A stretch of DNA of 64,000 nt from Aliirhizobium wenxiniae (GCF_014201355.1 NZ_JACHEG010000002.1:434001-498000); one strand, 5' to 3'; counted from the stretch's first letter, positions 34,793 to 46,323 are shown. Numbers and translations: made by a program. The notes: generated by a model not told the origin, from the letters alone.

Positions 34793-34883
34793 GTGCATTC
34801 CTTTCCTTTGTGCCTCTGAAGGTTAGAAACAGGAAGGTCGCCGTCCGGTTCCCGCGTGACGCGGGAGGAATGCTGAAGGCAGG

Positions 34884-36107
34884 CTAGTTGGTCAGCCGGT
34901 TCACCGGCTTGATCGCGTTGTCTGCAATCGACTTGAACGATGCAACCAGTGCTTCCATCGTGTTGGGTTCGTAATAGTTGCCAGCTGCCGAGGCGCAGTA
35001 TTTCAACAGTTCCTGCCCTTTGATCGGCGCCATGAAGGCGACGGTGTAGATCTTTATTCCGGCCGTCTTTGCTGCCGCGCATCCGTCACGCACGTTCTGG
35101 TCGAGCCTCGGGCTCCAGTCCACGCTATTGCCGGTCATATCACCATCGGTCATCAGGATCATGATGCGATCCGATGTCTTGTTACCTTTCTTGGCCTGCT
35201 CGACGCTCTCGGTGTCGGTACCGTAGATGTTGCTCTTGATGTTGGAGGTCGCGGTGGTAACTGCCGCTGTAGCGTCCGTTCCACCAACCGGGTTAAGCGT
35301 CATGGCATTGACGTAATTCCTTGCAGCCGTCGTTCCCCAGGCGACCGCCGACTGCCCCTTGATGCCGTTGGTATAGGAGATCGTGCCGGTGCGGACAAAG
35401 CGGGTCTTGGGATCGGATTTGTCGAGCGCGTCAAACATCGTGGCTGCAGCCTGTTTCAGCGCCTCCACCTTGGTCACATAAACGGTCTGCTGGCCGATAC
35501 AGATACCGAGCAGGTTGATGACGCATTTCGTGCCCTTCACCGTCGTCGTGTTCTCCGCCATCGAAGCCGATTCATCGAGCAGGATTTCCATCGATATGCC
35601 GTTGCTTGCCGCCGCCGCTCCGTCAGCCCCAGTACCGCTTCCCGTGCCCGATATCGTGTTGCTCGAGGCATTCACGGGATAGGTTCGCCCGGCGAAAAAA
35701 CTGGTAAGCGGCGTCAGCGGAATATTGGCAGAAGAGGTCACCGAGACCGAATAGCTCTTGGCCCCCGTCGATGCGTCCGTGTTGGTGACGATTGCCACAG
35801 TCGTCGCGTTCTTGATCGTCGCTGTGTCGGTGGTGTTCATATAATTGGCCAACTGGCCCGCCAGAAAATCCTTGCCAAGCTTCTGGCCGGCCGCGGTATC
35901 GGAACCGTTGGCCATAGCACCCGAAACAGCAAGGGCCGCGGCATCCGTCGCCTCCTGCAACTGGCGTTTCGAAACCATCAGATTGGCGGTGTCGACCGCC
36001 AGCCCGGCGCCTCCCAGCAACATGGGCAGGATGAGCGCAGTCATCATCCCGAAGTTGCCAGCCGGGTCGGAAACGATGCTGCGATTGGCTCTATCGAATA
36101 TTAGCAT
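34884..36107 (-). CDS. TadG-like pilus assembly protein with VWA domain
   Basis: A 407-residue protein. The N-terminal TadE/TadG membrane segment (FGMMTALILPMLLGGAGLAV, then VDTANLMVSKRQLQEATDAAAL) is followed by a von Willebrand A domain with the MIDAS motif DESASMAE and a second element in MILMTDGDMTGN. TadG proteins belong to Flp/Tad pilus machinery at the cell surface. No other tad genes are in the window, so it is an orphan here. TTAATTAAC occurs upstream at 36161-36169. Confidence 0.88.
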   Translation of the reverse strand: MLIFDRANRSIVSDPAGNFGMMTALILPMLLGGAGLAVDTANLMVSKRQLQEATDAAALAVSGAMANGSDTAAGQKLGKDFLAGQLANYMNTTDTATIKNATTVAIVTNTDASTGAKSYSVSVTSSANIPLTPLTSFFAGRTYPVNASSNTISGTGSGTGADGAAAASNGISMEILLDESASMAENTTTVKGTKCVINLLGICIGQQTVYVTKVEALKQAAATMFDALDKSDPKTRFVRTGTISYTNGIKGQSAVAWGTTAARNYVNAMTLNPVGGTDATAAVTTATSNIKSNIYGTDTESVEQAKKGNKTSDRIMILMTDGDMTGNSVDWSPRLDQNVRDGCAAAKTAGIKIYTVAFMAPIKGQELLKYCASAAGNYYEPNTMEALVASFKSIADNAIKPVNRLTN

Positions 36108-36226
36108 GACGGCATTTAACGCAAAGAAGCGCTATTCGTGTCGCCATACATTCAAACTTGCTTAATTAACGATAATCGGGACTCAAGACGTTGTTCTGCA
36201 ATGGGAATACCAGGCTCCCGGCCGCC

Positions 36227-36415
36227 TCAGGTGAGATAGGGCGCAAGCTCAAGCAGTTGATTTTCCTGTCTCACGCCGATCCTGTAAAGATAGATGAGAT
36301 TGGCAGCCAGACGCCGGGGCTCTCCGCCGTCCTCCCAGCCCTCCGCCCGCAGTTGGCAATAGACACGCCGGATCATCAGGATATCTCCCGCAGCAATGAC
36401 GCTTTCGGCCATCAT
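36227..36415 (-). CDS. Small hypothetical protein
   Basis: A 62-residue protein (MMAESVIAAGDILMIRRVY at the start, RRLAANLIYLYRIGV in the middle). GAGGAGG lies six bases before the ATG at 36415, a strong ribosome site that decides this start over an upstream one at 36457. The function is unknown. Confidence 0.6.
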   Translation of the reverse strand: MMAESVIAAGDILMIRRVYCQLRAEGWEDGGEPRRLAANLIYLYRIGVRQENQLLELAPYLT

Positions 36416-36576
36416 GGCCGCCCTCCTCGAAAGCATGCTGAAACCGGCCCGGCTCACAAGCTGACGCAGCTCAGGGCACCGGCATTAATGCTATAAAAAG
36501 GATTTTGTATACTGAACTTGACACTTTCAGCCCGCAAAACAATAAGAATTTATATTATTAATGAAGCGGGTATATT

Positions 36577-37608
36577 ATGCAACAGACACTGCATGCCAAC
36601 AACATTGGTTTTCTTCGACTGCTGTTTGCTTCTCTCGTAATAGTCTCTCACGCGTCAGAGATCATCGACGGTAATAGATCCCGAGAAATATTGTCTGGCG
36701 CGCTTGGAGCGCGGACATTCGCGGAGCTTGCCGTGGACGGGTTCTTTCTTCTTAGCGGTTATCTGATCACTCAAAGTTATGACCGCTCCAGCAACCCAAT
36801 TTCATTTCTGAAAAAACGCGCTTTCCGTATCTATCCGGGTTATCTGGTCGCGGTCTTTATTTGCCTGGCGCTTGCACCTTTGACAGGCGCTGCAATCGGT
36901 TATTACGGGATGGGTGATCTGCTTCGCCTCACCCTGGAAATCGTAACGCTTCACGGCCCCTCGCAACCCGGCTTCATAGGATTACCCTATGAAATCCTGA
37001 ACGGTTCGCTTTGGACGATCTCTTACGAATTCCGTTGCTACATATTCGCCTTGCTCGTCGGCCTCGTCGGTCTGAGCCGAAAACGCTTTGCCTTTGCTGC
37101 GATATCGGCGGCACTGCTCCTCATGACGATGATGCCTTTGGATATCCAGATCCCCAACAGGATCGCATTTTTCACCGGTTATTATTCCGAAAGCGTCCGT
37201 CTGTTTGCGAACTTCTCTGTCGGCGCATGCTTCTATCTGTTCCGCCGGGAAATTCCGTTCACCAAAAGCCTTGCCATTGCCAGCACCGCCGCTCTTGTTG
37301 TGATGATGTTCCTTGAACACTTCGAAATCGCAGCTTTCGCCGTCTTTGGCGGCTATCTGATCTTCTGGTTCTCCTTTGCAGTAAAATCAGAGGTGATATC
37401 GCGGATAAACAGTGACGATGACGTTTCCTACGGAGTGTATCTATATGGCTGGCCGATTTCGGGCGCCCTTCTCTATTTCGCTGGCGTCCAATCACCAGCC
37501 ATGATGATCGCGCTGAGCCTGCCCTTGGCCTATATGGCTGGTTATTTCAGCTGGATCCTCGTGGAACGGCCATTCCTCCGCAGGTCACCGAAAACGATAA
37601 AGACCTGA
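36577..37608 (+). CDS. Acyltransferase-3 family membrane protein (OafA-like)
   Basis: A 343-residue polytopic protein starting NIGFLRLLFASLVIVSHAS, with the family histidine, followed by AVDGFFLLSGYLI and FLKKRAFRIYPGYLV. It has about ten membrane helices. Such enzymes O-acetylate or acylate surface polysaccharides or lipids. The gene and its upstream region are clearly more AT-rich than the neighbours, which points to horizontal acquisition. It stands alone, without other polysaccharide genes. Confidence 0.92.
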   Translation: MQQTLHANNIGFLRLLFASLVIVSHASEIIDGNRSREILSGALGARTFAELAVDGFFLLSGYLITQSYDRSSNPISFLKKRAFRIYPGYLVAVFICLALAPLTGAAIGYYGMGDLLRLTLEIVTLHGPSQPGFIGLPYEILNGSLWTISYEFRCYIFALLVGLVGLSRKRFAFAAISAALLLMTMMPLDIQIPNRIAFFTGYYSESVRLFANFSVGACFYLFRREIPFTKSLAIASTAALVVMMFLEHFEIAAFAVFGGYLIFWFSFAVKSEVISRINSDDDVSYGVYLYGWPISGALLYFAGVQSPAMMIALSLPLAYMAGYFSWILVERPFLRRSPKTIKT

Positions 37609-37810
37609 TCGCCTCCGCTGGGAGGCTATTCAGCGAGACGCAATGGCGAGGGTGGCGCTGTGTGTGAAACGCTCCGTTGAGGATGCCACAGAGATCAGGA
37701 CACGGCTCATCACCGCATGCCGTATCCTGCCGCCTGGGCAGGATACGGTCGATATTCGTCATTTGGAGGTTTACGCCCGGCCGTAGCTCCGAGCGGCATG
37801 CCGCCAACGG
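37609..37810. other. Gap with two hairpins after the acyltransferase gene
   Basis: GCCTCC/GGAGGC with a four-base loop (37611-37626) lies directly after the acyltransferase stop. CGTATCCTGCC/GGCAGGATACG with a five-base loop (37721-37747) is a perfect 11-bp stem before the convergent dgdA end. Neither has a U-tract. I see no gene here. Confidence 0.5.
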
Positions 37811-40113
<2,303 letters not shown>

Positions 40114-40119
40114 CCCGTT

Positions 40120-41067
40120 TCAGCCGAGCCGGATATCGGGATCGAGGCTGATCTGGTTGCGGCCGCGCATCTTGGCCGCATAAAGCGCCAGATCGGCGCG
40201 GCGATAGATCTCATCCGCTTTCGTACCCCGTTCAGCAAAGGAGATGCCGGCCGAAAAAGTGTAGCGGAAACTCGTCTGCTCCGGCAGTGGCCGCGAGAGC
40301 CTGACCGCCTCGAGCATGCGCCCGACGATCACCTCGGCATCCTCCGCCGTGGTATTGGGCAGGATGAGGACGAATTCCTCGCCGCCAACGCGGCCAAGGA
40401 CATCCGTCCTGCGCACATGCTGTTGCAGGGTGGTGGCGAAATCGCGCAACACCGCATCTCCCACCGAATGGCCGAAGCGATCGTTGATATATTTGAAATT
40501 GTCGATGTCGAGCACCGCGACACAACCGACAGAACCATGCTCGTCCTCCACCACACCAGCGGGAGCAGCGAGCATGTCGGCAAGCTTGGCCATGACGAAA
40601 CGGCGGCTCGGTATGCCGGTCAGTTCGTCGGTATGGGAGGCCTTGATCGCGTCGTCGCGGTCCTGCCGCAAGGCACGCTCGTCGGGACGGATGGAGGTGA
40701 TGTCGCTCGCCACGCAAAGCATCCAGCCGTCATCCTGCGTCGTCTCTGTCATCCACAGCCAGCGGCCATCGTGGAGGTCGGTTTCGAAGGCGCGAAAACC
40801 GGCCTTGCCGCGCCGGGAGATGGTGGACGCCAGCCATGCCTCGAAGTTCTCTACCTTGATGACGGTGCCGCGCCTTGCGTGGAAATTGCGACGCATCAGC
40901 TCCGACCAGAGCGGATGTTCGCTTTCTTCAATGAACCATGCCGCGCGAAAGGCGCGGTTGGCATAACGCAGCCGGTCCCCTTCGTCATAGACGGCCACGC
41001 AAACGCCGGCGGCTTCCATCAGCCGGGCGGCCTGCAACATCGTTCTGCTATCGTCCAAGGCTTTCAT
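40120..41067 (-). CDS. PAS-GGDEF diguanylate cyclase
   Basis: A 315-residue protein. The N-terminal PAS-like region (MEAAGVCVAVYDEGDRLRYA, TETTQDDGWMLCVASDIT) leads to a GGDEF domain with the active-site GGEEF in GRVGGEEFVLIL. An inhibitory RxxD site (RRTD) stands exactly five residues before it, so feedback by c-di-GMP is expected. It has no membrane segment, so it is probably cytoplasmic. It is convergent with dgdR. Confidence 0.93.
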   Translation of the reverse strand: MKALDDSRTMLQAARLMEAAGVCVAVYDEGDRLRYANRAFRAAWFIEESEHPLWSELMRRNFHARRGTVIKVENFEAWLASTISRRGKAGFRAFETDLHDGRWLWMTETTQDDGWMLCVASDITSIRPDERALRQDRDDAIKASHTDELTGIPSRRFVMAKLADMLAAPAGVVEDEHGSVGCVAVLDIDNFKYINDRFGHSVGDAVLRDFATTLQQHVRRTDVLGRVGGEEFVLILPNTTAEDAEVIVGRMLEAVRLSRPLPEQTSFRYTFSAGISFAERGTKADEIYRRADLALYAAKMRGRNQISLDPDIRLG

Positions 41068-41255
41068 GCCCTCAGGAATGGTGTAACTGGTCGGCGTCCG
41101 TATATCCGATACCTATGAAAGATCGGTTATGGCAGGTTCAGCTGCCCCTCATCGAGCTTGTTTTTCAAGGTTTGCCCAGACTTTCGGACATCCGTTGCTC
41201 CTCGCTGATATAAATACCAGAAATGTGCAGAATTCGAATGAGGGCATGCTGATAT

Positions 41256-42158
41256 TCAGCGCGCCAATTCCCCGGCAACTTCCCCGATTAACCCACGCAG
41301 CCAGCGATGCGCCGGGTCGTTGCGGTGGCGGACATGCCAGGCCATCTGGACGGGAAAAGTGCCGAGATCGACTGGCGGGGGAAGCACCTTCAGCCGCGGA
41401 TCGAGCGCGATACGCCGGCAGATCAATGCCGGAAGTGTGGTGCAGTAATCAGTGACGGCGACAAGTTCCGGGATGGAGAGGAAATGGGTGACTGACACCG
41501 CCACCTCACGCTTCAGCCCCTGTCTTTCCAGCGACTGGAACAGACCGGCGCGCAACCGGCCGGGCGGCAGCATGTTGACATGTTTCAGCCGCTCATATTG
41601 CTCCTTGGAGATGCTGTCACCTATATCGGGATGATCGGCACGGACAACGCAGGCAAGTCCATCCTCCATCAGATGCTGGACGACGAGATTATCCGGAGGA
41701 TCGGTCATGCGGCCGAGCACCATCGCCGTCGTGCCGGACATCACGCCCGTCTCGGCGATATCGCTGCCGAAGGGCGTCAACCGCAGGCGGATGCCGGGCG
41801 CCACCTGCCGTAGCCGCTCGACGATGGCCGGCACCAGCACGAATTCCACATAGTCGTTGGGCGCGATGGTGAAGAGGCGTTCAGCGCTCGACGGGTCGAA
41901 ATCCTGCTGGCCGAGAATGACGTCATCCAGTTTCGCCAGCGCCTCGGCAATCGCCGGCGCAATCTCTTCGGCGAGTTCGGTCGGCCGGATGCCGTATCGC
42001 TCACGCACGAAAAGCGGATCGCGAAAGGTCTCGCGCAACCGGTTGAGCGTGTTGGACAGCGCCGGCTGGGTGATGCCGAGGCGTTCGGCGGCGCGGGTGA
42101 CATTGCGCTCCTCCATCAGCACAACGAAGACCGGCAGCAGGTTGAGGTCGTATCTCAT
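41256..42158 (-). CDS. LysR-family regulator of the DJ-1/ABM/AKR operon
   Basis: A 300-residue regulator beginning MRYDLNLLPVFVVLMEERNV, with the HTH AAERLGITQPALSNTLNRLR, like the NodD/SyrM-type branch. The effector domain includes FTIAPNDYVEFVLVPAIVE. It is divergent from the DJ-1-like gene by 70 bases, so it probably controls that operon. The effector is unknown. Confidence 0.88.
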   Translation of the reverse strand: MRYDLNLLPVFVVLMEERNVTRAAERLGITQPALSNTLNRLRETFRDPLFVRERYGIRPTELAEEIAPAIAEALAKLDDVILGQQDFDPSSAERLFTIAPNDYVEFVLVPAIVERLRQVAPGIRLRLTPFGSDIAETGVMSGTTAMVLGRMTDPPDNLVVQHLMEDGLACVVRADHPDIGDSISKEQYERLKHVNMLPPGRLRAGLFQSLERQGLKREVAVSVTHFLSIPELVAVTDYCTTLPALICRRIALDPRLKVLPPPVDLGTFPVQMAWHVRHRNDPAHRWLRGLIGEVAGELAR

Positions 42159-42228
42159 TCAAGCACAACGCCTATTCAGTTATAACGCATGGATTATGCC
42201 TGGAATAAATTAAATAAATTTCCGAAAT

Positions 42229-43053
42229 GTGTCGAGGAGGCGCATCGTCAGGCTGTCCAAAACGGACGGGGTACTTATCATCGGGTCCAATGCGACCCGT
42301 ATCGAAACCAAAGACGGCCGCACCGGTGCGACCGGCCAATATCTCAACGAAACGGTGGTGCCGATGCTGGCGCTGATCAATGCAGGCTACGAGGTCGTGC
42401 TGGCAACGCCGAACGGAGCGAAGCCGCATATGGACGAGGCATCCGACAGCGCCGAACATTTCGGCGGCGATGTTTCTGCCTACGAAAAGGCCAGGGCCTT
42501 CTGGGCAAACGACACGTCGATGAACAGCGGCCTAACCCTGCGCGGCGCAATAGAACAGGGGCTCGACAATTTTGCGGCTATCTTCGTTCCCGGCGGCCAG
42601 GGTCCGGTCGTTGACCTGATGATCGACCCCGACATGGGCGAAATCGCACGGCATTTCCACGAAAAGGGCAAGCCTTCCGCCTATCTGTGCCACGGCCCGA
42701 TGGCGACGGTTGCCGCCATGCGGCATGCCCGCGAATTCCGCTCGGCACTGGTGGCCGGCGATGAGGCCAAGGCCCGCGAATGGGCCAAGGGCTGGCAATA
42801 TGCGGGCTACAAGATGACAGTCTTTTCCGACACGGAAGAAAAGGTCGTCGAGGACTATATTCTGCATGCCAAGCTCTATTTCAACATGATCGAGGCGCTG
42901 ACGGCGGCAGGTGGTGATGTAAGCAAGACCAAGGTGGATTTCGAACCGAATGTCGTTATCGACCGCGAACTGATCACCGGCCAGAACCCACGCTCGGACC
43001 ACCCGATCGCTGCGGCACTGATCGAGGCGCTGGATCGCAGGCAGGGTGTTTGA
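42229..43053 (+). CDS. DJ-1/PfpI (Hsp31-like) family protein
   Basis: A 274-residue protein. The nucleophile elbow AYLCHGPMA carries the reactive cysteine, with the upstream glutamate in the NGAKPHMDEAS region. The family acts as glyoxalase III, deglycase or chaperone against reactive carbonyls. The only normal start codon upstream is a GTG at 42229, which lies before the strong GAGGAGG at 42234-42240, so the ribosome site falls inside the predicted gene and the true start is unclear. It is first in an operon with an ABM monooxygenase and an aldo-keto reductase. Confidence 0.85.
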   Translation: MSRRRIVRLSKTDGVLIIGSNATRIETKDGRTGATGQYLNETVVPMLALINAGYEVVLATPNGAKPHMDEASDSAEHFGGDVSAYEKARAFWANDTSMNSGLTLRGAIEQGLDNFAAIFVPGGQGPVVDLMIDPDMGEIARHFHEKGKPSAYLCHGPMATVAAMRHAREFRSALVAGDEAKAREWAKGWQYAGYKMTVFSDTEEKVVEDYILHAKLYFNMIEALTAAGGDVSKTKVDFEPNVVIDRELITGQNPRSDHPIAAALIEALDRRQGV

Positions 43054-43124
43054 AAGGCCGATCTCGTCCGGGGGCGGCCTGAGAGACCACGCCCCCGGTT
43101 CCGTTTCAGTAAAAGGAAGACGCC

Positions 43125-43424
43125 ATGATCGAGAACAACACAAAAATCGTCGCCATCCTCACCGCCCTGCCCGGCAAGGCCTCTGAACTGCAGGCGCTAC
43201 TTTCCGACACCGCACCTTCCTGCCGTGCCGAACCGGGCAATCTGCGCTGGGATGTCTGGCAGGACCGGGCCAATCCCGAGCGCTTCATCCTCGACGAACT
43301 CTATATCGATGCGGGCGCGGTTGAAGCCCATCGCGAGACGCCCCATTTCAAAAACTACGCTTCAAAGATCAATAGCCTCGCCGAGCGGACCGCCTATGTG
43401 GTCACTCCCGTCGATCTCGGCTGA
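43125..43424 (+). CDS. Antibiotic biosynthesis monooxygenase (ABM) domain protein
   Basis: A 99-residue dimeric ferredoxin-like protein (KIVAILTALPGKASELQALL, PGNLRWDVWQDRANPERFIL, YIDAGAVEAHRETPHFKNY). Such proteins act as quinol or small-molecule monooxygenases without cofactors. AGGAAG lies before the ATG. It lies 71 bases after the DJ-1-like gene and 26 bases before the aldo-keto reductase. Confidence 0.88.
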   Translation: MIENNTKIVAILTALPGKASELQALLSDTAPSCRAEPGNLRWDVWQDRANPERFILDELYIDAGAVEAHRETPHFKNYASKINSLAERTAYVVTPVDLG

Positions 43425-43450
43425 CACCCCTGAAAACAAGGATAGAACCC

Positions 43451-44458
43451 ATGGCACTCAAGGATATTCTGCCGAGCAGGCTCGGTTTCGGCGCAGCCCC
43501 GCTCGGCAACATGTTTCGCGATATTCCCGAGGATGAGGCGCGCGCCACGGTGGAAGCCGCCTGGACCGACGGCATCCGTTATTACGACAACGCTCCTTTT
43601 TATGGCGCAGGCCTTGCCGAAATCCGCATGGGCGATGCGCTGAAAGACAAGCCGCGTGGTGAGTATGTGATCTCGACCAAGGTCGGCCGCTATATTCTCG
43701 ACGAGCTCGAGGATGTCAGCGCCCGCGAGCAGGGCGAGAAGGCAGGTGTGTTCAGCCATGGCCTACCAAACAAGGTGGTCAACGATTACAGCCATGACGG
43801 CACGCTCCGCTCGATCGAACAGAGCCTGAAACGGCTGAAGACGGACCATATCGAGATCGCCTTCGTGCATGATCTGGCGCAGGACTTCTGGGGCGACCGG
43901 TGGCTGGAAAAGTTCGAAGAGGCCCGCAATGGCGCCTTCAAGGCGCTCGACCGGCTGCGCGACGAAGGGGTGATCAAGGCCTGGGGGCTTGGCGTCAACA
44001 AGGTCGAGCCGATCGAGCTGGTTCTGGAACTGGACGAACCGAAGCCCGATGCCTTCCTGCTTGCCGGTCGCTACACGCTGCTCGACCATGACAAGGCCTT
44101 GCAGCGGGTGATGCCGATGGTGGCCGAGCGGGGCTTGGGTGTCGTCGTCGGCGGGCCATACAGTTCCGGCGCTCTGGTCGGCGGGCCGAATTTCGAATAT
44201 GCGCCGATCAAGCCTGACATGGCTGCGAAGATCGCCAGGATCAAGGCGATTGCCGATCGCCACGGGGTGAGCATGAAGGCCGCCGGCCTGCAGTTCTCGC
44301 TCGCCAACCCCGCCGTTGCAGCCGTCATACCCGGCGCCAGCCAGCCCTCGCGTATCGCCGAGGACAGCGCTGCCCTGAAGGAAATCGTGCCTGCCGATTT
44401 CTGGCGCGAGTTGCGGGCGGAAAAGCTGGTGAACCCGGCTGCTCCGCTGCCGGTATAA
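43451..44458 (+). CDS. Aldo/keto reductase (pyridoxal/fucose dehydrogenase-like)
   Basis: A 335-residue NADPH-dependent TIM barrel. The catalytic set is visible: aspartate and tyrosine in RYYDNAPFYGAG, lysine in VISTKVGRYI and histidine in IAFVHDLAQD. It begins LGFGAAPLGNMF, like the D-threo-aldose/pyridoxal 4-dehydrogenase group. With the DJ-1 and ABM genes it suggests carbonyl or quinone detoxification or sugar oxidation. A strong hairpin follows. Confidence 0.92.
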   Translation: MALKDILPSRLGFGAAPLGNMFRDIPEDEARATVEAAWTDGIRYYDNAPFYGAGLAEIRMGDALKDKPRGEYVISTKVGRYILDELEDVSAREQGEKAGVFSHGLPNKVVNDYSHDGTLRSIEQSLKRLKTDHIEIAFVHDLAQDFWGDRWLEKFEEARNGAFKALDRLRDEGVIKAWGLGVNKVEPIELVLELDEPKPDAFLLAGRYTLLDHDKALQRVMPMVAERGLGVVVGGPYSSGALVGGPNFEYAPIKPDMAAKIARIKAIADRHGVSMKAAGLQFSLANPAVAAVIPGASQPSRIAEDSAALKEIVPADFWRELRAEKLVNPAAPLPV

Positions 44459-44488
44459 ACCCCGCCTCGAAGACAATGCCCCCGATGG

Positions 44489-44511
44489 GCCCCGGCGAAA
44501 ATCGCCGGGGC
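44489..44511. terminator. Bidirectional terminator hairpin
   Basis: GCCCCGGCGA and TCGCCGGGGC form a perfect 10-bp stem with an AAA loop between the aldo-keto reductase and the convergent ABC permease gene. ATTTAGTTT follows on the plus strand, a weak U-rich tail. Confidence 0.75.
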
Positions 44512-44519
44512 ATTTAGTT

Positions 44520-45338
44520 TCAGTTCGCCATGGTCGAGCGGTGCGCCCAGCCGGTCATGCGGCGTTCGATCCATGCCATCAGCGAATACATGGCGATGCC
44601 TTCAACGGCGAGCGCCAGAAGGCCGGCGAAGACCAGCGGCACGTTGAACTGGCTCTGGGCCGAGGCCATCATGTTGCCGAGGCCGTAATTGGAGGCGACT
44701 GTTTCACTCAGGACCGAGCCGACAAAGGCAAGCGTAATGGCGATCTTCAGCGAGCCGAAGAAATAGGGCATGGAGCGCGGAATGCCGACCTTCAGCATGA
44801 TGTCGAGCTTCTTTGCTCCGAGCGCCCGTAGAACATCCTCCGTCTCCGGCTCGATCGTCGCCAGACCCGTCGCGACATTCACGACGATCGGGAAGAAGGA
44901 GATCAGGAAGGCGGTGATGACGGCCGGAATGGTGCCGATGCCGAACCAGATGACGAGGATCGGCACGACGGCGACCTTCGGGATGGCGTTGAAGCCGATC
45001 ATGATCGGGTAGAGCCCGGCATAGATGGTCTTCGACCAGCCGATGAACAGGCCAATCGCCAGCCCCCCGACCACCGCCAGACCGAAACCGAGCGTGGTGG
45101 TGAACAGCGTCTGCGCCGAGTTCTTCAGAAGCGGCGACCAGTATTGCACGACCGCCTGAAAGATGCGGCTCGGGGCCGGCAGGATGGTGACCGGCGTGCC
45201 GAGGCCGCGCACCAGCAGTTCCCAGAAGAGAAATAGGCCAAGCGTGAAAAGCCAGGGTGCTGCCTTGACCCAATTGATGCGGGCGGGCTGTTTTGCGACG
45301 ATCGCCGGAGCGGTGGAATTCTCTGTCGTGATGGTCAT
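44520..45338 (-). CDS. ABC transporter permease (SsuC/TauC type)
   Basis: A 272-residue permease with about six membrane segments. The cytoplasmic coupling loop reads EDVLRALGAKKLDIMLKVGI and PRSMPYFFGSL. Its ATG overlaps the ATPase stop (ATGA). It belongs to the sulphonate/nitrate/thiamine-precursor importer class. Confidence 0.93.
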   Translation of the reverse strand: MTITTENSTAPAIVAKQPARINWVKAAPWLFTLGLFLFWELLVRGLGTPVTILPAPSRIFQAVVQYWSPLLKNSAQTLFTTTLGFGLAVVGGLAIGLFIGWSKTIYAGLYPIMIGFNAIPKVAVVPILVIWFGIGTIPAVITAFLISFFPIVVNVATGLATIEPETEDVLRALGAKKLDIMLKVGIPRSMPYFFGSLKIAITLAFVGSVLSETVASNYGLGNMMASAQSQFNVPLVFAGLLALAVEGIAMYSLMAWIERRMTGWAHRSTMAN

Positions 45339-46123
45339 GCTACCGCCCTCGCCTGCGCGATCTCGCCGTGCAGTTGATGTACGAGGTCGTTGAACCTCGT
45401 CTCATACATGATTTCCAGATCACGCGGCCGCTCGAAGGGAACGCGATGTTCCTTCAGGATACGGCCGGGACGCGCACTCATGACAAAGATCTTGTCGGCC
45501 AGAAAGGCCGCTTCGCGCAGGTCATGGGTAACGAGCACGATGGTGACACCCTGTGCCGCATGAAGGTCGCGGATGACGCACCACAGTTCTTCGCGGGTAA
45601 AGGCATCGAGCGCCCCGAAAGGTTCGTCGAGCATCAGCAGTTCCGGCTCGTGGATGAGCGCGCGACACAGATTGGCGCGCTGCTGCATGCCGCCGGAAAG
45701 CTGCCAGGGGAATTTCGCGCCAAACCCTTTCAGGCCAACGAGTTCAAGCAGATGCTCGACCTTTTCGATGTATTCTCGTCTGTTGGCGCGCAGACGGTGG
45801 CGGTGCCTTTCAACGATTTCGAGCGGCAGGAGGATGTTTTCCAGCGTCGTGCGCCAGGGCAACATGGTCGGGTTCTGGAAGGCCATGCCGACGATCGAGA
45901 CGGGCTGCGTGACATGCTGGCCGGCGACGATGACGGTGCCGACCTGCGGGATATGCAGACCGGTGACGAGCTTCATCAGCGTGGACTTGCCGCAGCCGGA
46001 CGGCCCGACAACAGCGGCGAAATCGCCCTTGTCGACGCGCATGGCGAGGCCGGAGACCGCAAGCGTGCCTTCCGCGCCGCCATAACGCATGTCGACATCA
46101 TCGATGGAAACGAGGTGTGCCAT
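45335..46123 (-). CDS. ABC transporter ATP-binding protein (SsuB/TauB type)
   Basis: A 262-residue ATPase with Walker A GPSGCGKST, Q-loop in GMAFQNPTMLPWR, signature LSGGMQQRANLCRAL, Walker B LLMLDEPFGALD and the switch histidine in VTHDLREA. It pairs with the overlapping permease. The binding-protein gene lies upstream, separated by a RIME repeat. Confidence 0.95.
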   Translation of the reverse strand: MAHLVSIDDVDMRYGGAEGTLAVSGLAMRVDKGDFAAVVGPSGCGKSTLMKLVTGLHIPQVGTVIVAGQHVTQPVSIVGMAFQNPTMLPWRTTLENILLPLEIVERHRHRLRANRREYIEKVEHLLELVGLKGFGAKFPWQLSGGMQQRANLCRALIHEPELLMLDEPFGALDAFTREELWCVIRDLHAAQGVTIVLVTHDLREAAFLADKIFVMSARPGRILKEHRVPFERPRDLEIMYETRFNDLVHQLHGEIAQARAVA

Positions 46124-46178
46124 GGGGTGTTCTTTCGATTTGGTATTTGCGGCTGCCCGCCATTCGGCTGGTGTCGGT

Positions 46179-46323
46179 GCTGCCCCTCATCCGCCTGCCG
46201 GCACCCTCTACCCGTTAGGACGGGGAGAAGGACACAAGCCGAGACCTCTATGTCCCTCTCCAGCATTGAGCAGGGCAAGTCCCCTCTCCCCGCATGCGGG
46301 GAGAGGGTTAGGGTGATGGGCAA
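46179..46323. repeat. Long RIME-like mosaic repeat
   Basis: The element begins CCCCTCATCCGCCTGCCGG and ends CTCTCCCCGCATGCGGGGAGAG followed by GGTTAGGGTGATGGGC. A middle part GAAGGACACAAGCCGAGACC resembles the one near 585-610. It has two palindromic halves and lies between the binding-protein gene and the ATPase gene of one transporter, so the two parts may be expressed at different levels. Confidence 0.8.
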
